A stretch of DNA of 12,867 nucleotides from an uncultured Halieaceae bacterium (GTDB lineage: Bacteria; Pseudomonadota; Gammaproteobacteria; Pseudomonadales; Halieaceae). The number at the start of each line of letters is the position of its first letter. Within the stretch, counting starts at the first letter, position 1. Below are positions 1-5,825 of this stretch, one piece after another. Under the pieces are notes generated by a model. That model saw only the letters and a program-made list of their open reading frames with translations, was not told the origin of the DNA and searched no databases. The stretch lies in NCBI GenBank assembly GCA_938074135.1, contig CALJFL010000105.1, positions 1 to 12,867 of the forward strand, in the 5' to 3' direction. Position numbers and translations under genes: made by a program.

Positions 1-23
1 CTCCACTCATCGGTCCTGCGACC

Positions 24-49
24 GGTGGGAACGTCCCAACCACCTTTTT
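24..49 (+). terminator. possible weak terminator-like hairpin
   Basis: A short stem (TGGGA at 26-30 pairing with TCCCA at 34-38, extendable by GG/CC across a bulge) is followed closely by five T residues at 45-49. It could end a plus-strand gene lying left of the window. The stem is short and the T run is offset by a few bases. The same bases also lie in the leader of the divergent transcript predicted from the minus-strand promoter at 107-134, so it may instead be part of a structured leader. Confidence 0.25.
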
Positions 50-106
50 CCCCGCCTGTTGTCTCTACCACTGCTACGATCCTGCTCTTTGTCCGGATTC
101 TGTGAG

Positions 107-134
107 TATACGCCACTACCCACCAGCCGGATCA
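107..134 (-). promoter_or_regulatory. ECF (RpoE-ChrR-type) promoter, divergent, facing left
   Basis: Read on the minus strand, TGATCC (134-129) is followed after exactly 16 nt by CGTATA (112-107), preceded by GG to give GGCGTATA. From memory, TGATCC-N16-CGTA is the pattern for ECF sigma factors paired with ChrR-type zinc anti-sigma factors, which respond to singlet oxygen and organic peroxides. Transcription would start near 98-102 and run off the left edge. Only about 100 nt of that transcript is in the window. Possible starts are a GTG at 71-69, whose frame stays open to the edge and which has AGGA 8 nt upstream, or an ATG at 10-8. The gene cannot be identified; in related clusters it could be the sigma factor operon, a photolyase or another stress gene. 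Confidence 0.6.
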
Positions 135-148
135 ATAAAGATCAAAGC

Positions 149-176
149 TGATCCGTTGCAAGGCCTGCGGCGTAAT
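149..176 (+). promoter_or_regulatory. ECF (RpoE-ChrR-type) promoter for the FAD-DUF1365-methyltransferase operon
   Basis: TGATCC (149-154) is followed after exactly 16 nt by CGTAAT (171-176), preceded by GG. The hexamers and spacing match the divergent promoter at 107-134, and the two -35 elements are 14 nt apart, back to back. Transcription would start near 183-187, leaving a leader of about 50 nt before the GTG at 235. Known targets of such sigma factors in Rhodobacter include Cfa-like and FAD-oxidoreductase lipid genes, which matches the downstream genes. An alternative reading of the symmetric CGGATCA-N14-TGATCCG (128-155) is an operator for a dimeric regulator, but the matching CGTA element on each flank favours promoters. 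Confidence 0.62.
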
Positions 177-221
177 TTGGACATATACTCGACAGAACAC
201 CGCCAGCCGTCGTTCGCCATT

Positions 222-226
222 GGAGA
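222..226 (+). promoter_or_regulatory. ribosome binding site supporting the GTG start at 235
   Basis: GGAGA lies 8 nt before the in-frame GTG at 235. The alternative in-frame TTG at 220 has no Shine-Dalgarno-like sequence in front of it, and using it would place this GGAGA inside the coding region. The GTG also puts the Rossmann glycine motif at residues 7-12, where it usually sits in this family. Confidence 0.6.
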
Positions 227-234
227 CACAGCAA

Positions 235-1506
235 GTGAAAATAGCCGTTATTGGTTCAGGCATCTCAGGGTTAGCGTGCGCTCACTACCTAAGTCCTGCG
301 CACACCGTCAGTGTATTTGAGGCGGGGTCGAAGATTGGAGGGCATACAGCCACTGTCGACGTCAAACTGGGCACCCGGCGCTATGCCATAGACACCGGCT
401 TCATCGTTTTCAACGACTGGACCTATCCCAACTTCATTGAGTTGATGACCGAGCTTGGCGTATCCAGCAAACCGACCGCCATGGGTTTTAGTGTCCACGA
501 CCAGGACACAGGACTGGAATATTCCGGTACCAACCTCAATACCCTTTTCGCCCAGCGCGGAAATTTGCTGTCACCAAGATTCCTGTCAATGGTGCGGGGA
601 ATCTTGCGCTTCAACAAGGAAGCAGTGGCAGACCTGGAATCAGGCAACCTGACAGCCGATGAAACACTGGGCAGCTACCTGGACCGCAATCGATACAGCG
701 AAAGCTTCAAGCGCGATTACCTGATCGCTATGGGCAGCGCCATCTGGTCGGCAGATTGCCAGACCATGATGGATTTCCCGGCCAGCTTTTTCCTGCGCTT
801 TTTCAAAAATCACGGCCTGCTATCAGTAAAAAACCGACCCCAGTGGCGAGTCATCGAGGGGGGCTCACGGGAGTACCTCAGGCCCCTGATCCAACGCTTC
901 GAAGACAGAATACATACCAACGCCGCTGTAACCGCTATCACCCGCCATGCCGGGGGTGGGGTCACGCTGTCATTAGCTGATGGTCGCAGCTTTGACTTCG
1001 ATCAGGTGGTGATTGCCGCCCACTCTGACCAGGCCCTTGCCATGCTGGCAGACCCCTCTGACGGCGAGCGCGATATTCTCGGCGCACTACCCTACCAGTC
1101 GAACGAGGTGGTGCTGCACACCGATCAAAGAATGCTACCTGCCAACCGCAAAACCTGGTCCAGCTGGAACTATCGGCTGGGCCGCGGTGAAGATCGGGCC
1201 GTTGTGACCTACAATATGAACATTCTGCAAGGTATTGAGGCTCCGGAGACTTTTTGTGTGACCCTGAATGATACGAGTTCGATTAACCCCAACAAGATCC
1301 TTGGCAAGTTCAACTATGACCACCCGGTATTTTCACTGGCTGGCATCGCCGCCCAGGAGCGTTGGCAGGACATCAATGGGGTGCGTGATACCTGGTACTG
1401 CGGAGCCTACTGGCACAATGGCTTTCACGAAGATGGCGTGGTGAGTGCGCTGCGCGTAGCCAAAGGCATCAACCAATCTGGCGGAGCCAACAAGGCCGCC
1501 GCATGA
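235..1506 (+). CDS. FAD-dependent amine-oxidoreductase-like protein of the lipid-modification trio
   Basis: This is a flavoprotein of about 423 residues in the NAD(P)-binding/amine oxidase superfamily, often misannotated as a phytoene or protoporphyrinogen dehydrogenase. The N-terminus has the Rossmann motif GSGISG (residues 7-12), then FEAG and the GGH motif of the FAD site. The C-terminus has the YCGAYWHNGFHEDG stretch expected to close the FAD site. It begins a three-gene operon and overlaps the DUF1365 gene by 4 nt (ATGA). In M. tuberculosis the homologous Rv0449c sits with Rv0448c and ufaA1, and in alphaproteobacteria relatives act in methylated and furan fatty acid synthesis. The role inferred here is a redox step (reduction, desaturation or oxygenation) on an acyl chain made or used by the downstream methyltransferase. 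The exact reaction cannot be read from the sequence. The TTG at 220 is an alternative start, adding five residues. Confidence 0.85.
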   Translation: MKIAVIGSGISGLACAHYLSPAHTVSVFEAGSKIGGHTATVDVKLGTRRYAIDTGFIVFNDWTYPNFIELMTELGVSSKPTAMGFSVHDQDTGLEYSGTNLNTLFAQRGNLLSPRFLSMVRGILRFNKEAVADLESGNLTADETLGSYLDRNRYSESFKRDYLIAMGSAIWSADCQTMMDFPASFFLRFFKNHGLLSVKNRPQWRVIEGGSREYLRPLIQRFEDRIHTNAAVTAITRHAGGGVTLSLADGRSFDFDQVVIAAHSDQALAMLADPSDGERDILGALPYQSNEVVLHTDQRMLPANRKTWSSWNYRLGRGEDRAVVTYNMNILQGIEAPETFCVTLNDTSSINPNKILGKFNYDHPVFSLAGIAAQERWQDINGVRDTWYCGAYWHNGFHEDGVVSALRVAKGINQSGGANKAAA

Positions 1507-2258
1507 AATCGAGAATCTACTCCGGTTTGTTGCGGCACCGCCGCCATTTACCGCGATCACACAGCTTTGGCTATCGGGTATTTATGCCCTTTATCTGCCT
1601 GGATGAACTCCCGGATTTGTTTACCAGCAACTGGCTGTGGTCGGCAACAAGCCCGGCTCTGGCCCGCTTCAAGCGCAGTGACTTCCTCGGCGACCCGGAA
1701 CAACCGCTGGCGGATGAGGTGCGGCGACGCATCCGTGAGGAAACCGGCGCCGAACACACGGGGCCCATCTACCTGCTGGCAAATATGCGCTATTTCGGCT
1801 TCCAGATTAATCCTATCGCCTGCTATTACTGCTACAACGAGGATGAAAGTGCGCTGGAGTTTCTGGTTGCAGAGGTCACCAACACACCGTGGAATGAACG
1901 CCACAGCTATGTGCTGCGCGGACCCGAAAGTGGCCGCTGGCTGCGCACCGAGTTCGCCAAGCAGTTTCATGTATCGCCGTTCAACCCCATGGCCATGCGT
2001 TACCACTGGCGCAGCAGCACGCCCGACGCGCGCCTGATTTTGCACATGGATACCACCACCACCGAAGGCAAGGTTTTCGACGCCAGTCTGTCGCTGTCGG
2101 CGGAGCCGATGACTCGCCAGGCTCTAAATCGAATTCTACTGCGCTACCCCCTCATGACCGCCAAGGTAGCTCTGGCAATCTACTGGCAGGCGCTGCGCCT
2201 ATTTATCAAACGTATACCGTTCTACCCCCACCCGGGAACAAGACCAACTGGAGCATGA
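1503..2258 (+). CDS. DUF1365 family protein
   Basis: This 251-residue protein belongs to DUF1365, a family with no firmly assigned biochemical function. Recognisable family segments are the N-terminal RHRRHLPRSHSFGYRVFMPF, the central NPIACYYCYNE, the EVTNTPWNERHSY stretch, and KQFHVSPFNPMAMRYHW. I see no signal peptide. The start is the ATG at 1503, which overlaps the upstream stop, with AAGG 7 nt before it. It lies between the FAD protein and the lipid methyltransferase, an order conserved as far away as M. tuberculosis (Rv0448c), which implies a shared role in modifying membrane fatty acids. In Rhodobacter, singlet-oxygen-induced operons also carry such genes. The His-rich conserved blocks (RHRRH, SHSFGYR) would suit metal binding, but that is inference. 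Confidence 0.85.
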   Translation: MKSRIYSGLLRHRRHLPRSHSFGYRVFMPFICLDELPDLFTSNWLWSATSPALARFKRSDFLGDPEQPLADEVRRRIREETGAEHTGPIYLLANMRYFGFQINPIACYYCYNEDESALEFLVAEVTNTPWNERHSYVLRGPESGRWLRTEFAKQFHVSPFNPMAMRYHWRSSTPDARLILHMDTTTTEGKVFDASLSLSAEPMTRQALNRILLRYPLMTAKVALAIYWQALRLFIKRIPFYPHPGTRPTGA

Positions 2259-2259
2259 A

Positions 2260-3525
2260 ATGAGCAATATGAGTGTCAATCGGATCCGGATACTGCCGCA
2301 GGCCCCTCGCCTTTGGTCCAGCGAGAATCTGTCGCGCCGGCTCCTGTTGAAAGTGCTGGACAACATCGCCGTTGGCAGCCTGACAATCCACGACGGCAAT
2401 GACGTCCACCACTTTGGCACTGCCGGGCAGCCGGGTGAGCCGCAAGCACAGGTGCATGTGCACGACCAAAGAGTCTATGGCAAGGTCCTGACCGGCGGCA
2501 CCATCGCCTCTGGTGAAGCCTATATCGATGGTGACTGGTCCTCGCCGGACTTGACCGAGGTCACCCGGCTATTCAGCGCCAACCTGAGCACCATGGAGAC
2601 CATGGAAAGCCGGCAAAACTGGTATGTAAAGCTGGGGCTGAAGCTGGCTCACGGCATGAACAAGAATACCCGGGAAGGCTCGCGCAAAAACATTTCGGCC
2701 CACTACGACCTCGGCAATGATTTCTTTCGCTTGTTCCTCGATGAGACGATGATGTACTCATCGGCGATCTATACCCCGCAGGCCACCCAACTGGAACAGG
2801 CCGCGGTGGAGAAACTGGACGAAATCTGTCGGCAGCTAGAGTTATCAGCCGACGACCATCTGCTGGAAATCGGGACCGGCTGGGGTGGCATGGCCATCCA
2901 TGCGGCCAGTCACTATGGCTGTCGCGTGACGACAACGACCATTTCCCGAGAACAGTTCGAGTTCGCCTCCGCACGCGTCAAATCCATGGGCCTCGAGGAC
3001 CAGATCACTGTGCTTTGCGAGGACTATCGCAACCTGACTGGCACCTTCGACAAGCTGGTTTCGATCGAAATGATAGAAGCGGTTGGTCACCACTTTTATG
3101 CCAACTACTTCCAATGCTGCAGTGCATTACTCAAGCCCAACGGCAAAATGGTGATTCAGGCAATCACCATGACCGATCAGCGTTACGACCGGGCAAAAGA
3201 TACCGTCGACTACATCAAGCGCTACATTTTCCCGGGCGGTTGTCTGCCCTCGGTCAGCGTCATCGCCAATCACATCGCCGTGGATACAGATATGCAGATC
3301 GTCCACCTGCGCGATATCACCATGGACTATGCCCAAACCCTGGCTGACTGGCGCAACCGCTTCATGCAGCGTTTGGACGACGTGAGACAAATGGGCTTTG
3401 ACGACCGCTTCATCCATATGTGGGAATTTTACCTGTGCTACTGCGAGGGCGGCTTCCGCGAGCGCATCATCGCCACCGCGCAGTTAACCTTCGCCAAGCC
3501 CGGTTACCGATTTGGCGAGACCTAG
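2260..3525 (+). CDS. SAM-dependent lipid methyltransferase, Cfa/UfaM family (not clearly a cyclopropane synthase)
   Basis: This 421-residue protein has the Cfa architecture: an N-terminal domain to about residue 110, then a class I methyltransferase domain. The SAM motif is EIGTGWGG (203-210), and the C-terminal YIFPGGCLPSV (322-332) is typical of the family. Enzymes of this family transfer a methyl or methylene group from SAM to the double bond of phospholipid acyl chains at the membrane. Compared with E. coli Cfa bicarbonate-site residues, Glu239 (here E273), Ile268 (I302) and Tyr317 (Y357) are kept. Cys139 is Ser (S168, in YSSA) and His266 is Gln (Q300). With the FAD and DUF1365 partners this favours a UfaM/UfaA1-like mid-chain methylase over a true cyclopropane synthase (inference). 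The start is the ATG at 2260, with GGAG 6 nt upstream; an in-frame ATG at 2269 is a weaker choice. It is the last gene of the plus-strand operon. Confidence 0.9.
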   Translation: MSNMSVNRIRILPQAPRLWSSENLSRRLLLKVLDNIAVGSLTIHDGNDVHHFGTAGQPGEPQAQVHVHDQRVYGKVLTGGTIASGEAYIDGDWSSPDLTEVTRLFSANLSTMETMESRQNWYVKLGLKLAHGMNKNTREGSRKNISAHYDLGNDFFRLFLDETMMYSSAIYTPQATQLEQAAVEKLDEICRQLELSADDHLLEIGTGWGGMAIHAASHYGCRVTTTTISREQFEFASARVKSMGLEDQITVLCEDYRNLTGTFDKLVSIEMIEAVGHHFYANYFQCCSALLKPNGKMVIQAITMTDQRYDRAKDTVDYIKRYIFPGGCLPSVSVIANHIAVDTDMQIVHLRDITMDYAQTLADWRNRFMQRLDDVRQMGFDDRFIHMWEFYLCYCEGGFRERIIATAQLTFAKPGYRFGET

Positions 3526-3533
3526 CATCGACC

Positions 3534-3569
3534 CCATGGCCGGTGCTACTCAACATAGTGCCACCATGG
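3534..3569. terminator. hairpin at the convergent ends of the methyltransferase and helicase genes
   Basis: CCATGG at 3534-3539 pairs with CCATGG at 3564-3569. Inside this, GGTGCTA (3542-3548) pairs with TAGTGCC (3556-3562) using two G-U pairs, around a 7-nt loop. The structure starts 8 nt after the methyltransferase stop and covers the last codons and stop of the helicase gene on the other strand. It has no flanking T run on either side, so it is not a classical intrinsic terminator. It could protect 3' ends or cause pausing between the convergent genes. Confidence 0.3.
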
Positions 3570-5825
3570 TGCCAGTAACTGACGGTATTCCCGCTGCGCA
3601 TAGCGGCCATCGATCAGTAGCGCACAACCACGGTCATCGGCTCCACGGATTACCCTGCCCATCGCCTGGTTGACCTTTTGCAGCCCCGGATACAGATAGG
3701 CAAATTCAAACCCCCGGTGGTACGACTGCTGGAAATACTCTCGTAGCTGCTCACTCTGCCGATTCACCTGCGGCAGCCCTACACCCACGATGACTACCGA
3801 CGACAGCGCCTCGCCGGGAAGATCTACGCCCTCCCCGAAAATGCCACCCAGAATACAGAACGCTGCGACATCACGCCGACTGAGCAACATCGGCAGCAGC
3901 GATTCCCGCTCAGCCGGATCAGAGCCAGCGCCTTGAATCCAGATGGTGCGGCCGGCGGCCTCCAGCTCTTCTGAACCCAGAAGAGCCAGGCAATCCTGCA
4001 GATAGCGGTAGGAGGGAAAGTACACGATGCAATTGCCGGGTTGGTCTTTCAGCCATCGGCTGATACGAGCTGCCAGCGGCGGCAGCGTCGCTGTGCGCTG
4101 GCGATAGCGGGTATCAATGGAACACTCCAGTTTCACGGCTAGCTGCTCGGGAGCGAAGGGGGAATCGAGCTGACGACATACTGCCGATTCGGTATAACCC
4201 AGACCGGGGCGCAGCCAGTGCGTGGGTGACAGCGTTGCCGAAAAAGCAACACTGGCGTGCAGTTGCTCTTGTCGCCGGGCCAACAGCCTCGCTGGATCCA
4301 GGCAGTTCAGCGTCAGCCGCAAACTTTGTTTGCCCTTTCCGCGGGTTTTCTCAAAACGGAATTCTTCACCCCACTGGTCCAACACGCGCAGGAACTGCAG
4401 CACCGAGAAATAAAAATCGAGCACCTCGGGGTTACGCTGCAATAACAGCGGATCAGCAGCCAAGGCCTCCCCGGCAGCGGAAACGAAGTCCTGCAGGGCT
4501 GCCTGCAAGCGTTCGGGAACCGTGTCCACGCAATCGTAATCTTGGTCAGCCCATTGCTCCTTCTGCAAACCCAGCAACAGGCGATTGATCCGGTCCAGCG
4601 ATGACTTTACCGACGGCGCTGCGGTAGCTCTGGCAAGCATCAGGTCTGACTTGGTAATGCTTGCCCGATACATGTCACGGGCCCTGCCTGGCAGGTTGTG
4701 CGCTTCGTCAACCAGCACGGTCCAGCGCTGAGCGTCGCTGGCGACCCGCTCTCCAAGGGCGGCGGTCAAACTGTATAGGTAGTGCAGGTCGGCTATGACC
4801 ACATCCACCCAGTCCACCATATCCAGAGCAAGTTGGTAGGGACACACCTCGTGATCCCGGGCCAGTGATTCGATCACGCCCCTGGTCAATTGGCCCGCTG
4901 CCACTGCGGCTTCTCGGGCCGCCGGCAGCTTGTCATAGTAACCGCGAGCGAAAGGACAATCCTCGCCATGGCAGGCTTTGCCTGGCGACAAGCACACCTT
5001 GTCCCGCGCAGTCAGGCTCAGGCTGCTACCACGCCAGCCGCTGTCCCTGAAATGCTGCAGGGTATCCTCGGCGGTACGCCGGCCGACCTCCCTGGCTGTG
5101 GTGAAAATAATGCGATCGTGTTTTCCGGTAGCCAGCCCCTTAAGCGCCGGAAACAGCACCGCCGCCGTTTTACCAATACCGGTTGGCGCCTCCAGTAATA
5201 ACTGCCCCGACTGATCAATGCACTTGTAAACCAGCTCGGCAATTTCCCGCTGGCCAGCCCGAAAATCGGCAAAGGGAAATACCATCTTAGACAGGCTAAG
5301 GTCTCTGGCGCGCAGGCCCTCTGCGATCAAGGCCAGCCACGCGCTGTAGGTAGCCAGACTCTGTTCAAGAAACCGGTCAAGCTCCGCCCGGCTGTAGCGC
5401 TGCTCCAGGGGATACTCGCAATCTTCGTCCAGCTGCAGCCAGGTCAGTTGCACAGTGACCTCGGCAAGATTTTCCTGGCGCGCGATCAAGGCAGCGTAAA
5501 GCCTGCCTTGCGCAAGATGCAATCGAGTCACGCTGTCGGGGATGCGGGCGGGATCAACGCGGCAGGTCTTGATTTCTTCCACCAGGCAGCGCTGCGGGTC
5601 GTAGCCATCGGCCCGGCCGCGCAATTTCAGGCTGCCAGTCTCCAGCTCTACATCAAGAGCAACCGGATACTCCGGTTGATAGGACGGCGGACGGCGACGG
5701 TAGCTGCGTTGGTGTCCCTCGGTGCCCTGTGCACCCGTGGGTGAAGGTGTAAACCGGTGGTCGATGTCACCGCTACGGTGACAAAACTCCGCCAGCGCTT
5801 TGACCGCCACTGTGTACTCAGTCAT
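3546..5825 (-). CDS. Rad3/XPD/DinG-type DNA helicase with N-terminal PD-(D/E)XK nuclease domain
   Basis: This 759-residue protein joins a nuclease-like domain to a superfamily 2 helicase. Residues about 50-170 contain GRADG (D73) and EEIK (E84, K86), the PD-(D/E)XK core of Cas4/RecB-like nucleases. The helicase has Walker A APTGIGKT (213-220), DEAH (373-376), SATL (529-532) and the motif VI region QAMGRVIR (720-727). Four cysteines between motifs I and II (C278, C285, C290, C328) fit the 4Fe-4S cluster of XPD/DinG helicases, which unwind DNA 5' to 3'. The start is the ATG at 5825, overlapping the FAN1-like gene by 8 nt, with AGGTGA upstream. Predicted role: a coupled nuclease-helicase acting with the FAN1-like nuclease on damaged or branched DNA. 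A Cas4-type cluster in the nuclease domain is unlikely because the matching cysteines are not evident there. Confidence 0.88.
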   Translation of the reverse strand: MTEYTVAVKALAEFCHRSGDIDHRFTPSPTGAQGTEGHQRSYRRRPPSYQPEYPVALDVELETGSLKLRGRADGYDPQRCLVEEIKTCRVDPARIPDSVTRLHLAQGRLYAALIARQENLAEVTVQLTWLQLDEDCEYPLEQRYSRAELDRFLEQSLATYSAWLALIAEGLRARDLSLSKMVFPFADFRAGQREIAELVYKCIDQSGQLLLEAPTGIGKTAAVLFPALKGLATGKHDRIIFTTAREVGRRTAEDTLQHFRDSGWRGSSLSLTARDKVCLSPGKACHGEDCPFARGYYDKLPAAREAAVAAGQLTRGVIESLARDHEVCPYQLALDMVDWVDVVIADLHYLYSLTAALGERVASDAQRWTVLVDEAHNLPGRARDMYRASITKSDLMLARATAAPSVKSSLDRINRLLLGLQKEQWADQDYDCVDTVPERLQAALQDFVSAAGEALAADPLLLQRNPEVLDFYFSVLQFLRVLDQWGEEFRFEKTRGKGKQSLRLTLNCLDPARLLARRQEQLHASVAFSATLSPTHWLRPGLGYTESAVCRQLDSPFAPEQLAVKLECSIDTRYRQRTATLPPLAARISRWLKDQPGNCIVYFPSYRYLQDCLALLGSEELEAAGRTIWIQGAGSDPAERESLLPMLLSRRDVAAFCILGGIFGEGVDLPGEALSSVVIVGVGLPQVNRQSEQLREYFQQSYHRGFEFAYLYPGLQKVNQAMGRVIRGADDRGCALLIDGRYAQREYRQLLAPWWHYVE

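Noticed and set aside
1..60. tRNA 3' end or other structured RNA gene
   Set aside because: Two small hairpins are present, but no T-arm sequence or CCA-proximal acceptor stem fits, and there is no matching 5' half in the window.
184..189. TATACT resembling a sigma-70 -10 box
   Set aside because: No -35 hexamer lies 16-18 nt upstream. The TTGCAA at 156-161 is 22 nt away. The ECF-type pair at 149-176 explains the region better.
102..320. 72-residue plus-strand reading frame at the left end
   Set aside because: It runs through both predicted promoters and into the FAD gene in another frame, and it matches no family I know.
235..1506. Phytoene desaturase or protoporphyrinogen oxidase
   Set aside because: The fold is shared, but the neighbours (DUF1365 and a Cfa-like methyltransferase) and the C-terminal motif point to the lipid-modification subgroup. 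No carotenoid or heme gene is nearby.
5300..5700. Cas4-like domain as a sign of a CRISPR-Cas locus
   Set aside because: The nuclease domain is fused to a DinG/Rad3 helicase beside a FAN1 gene. No repeat array or other cas gene is visible.
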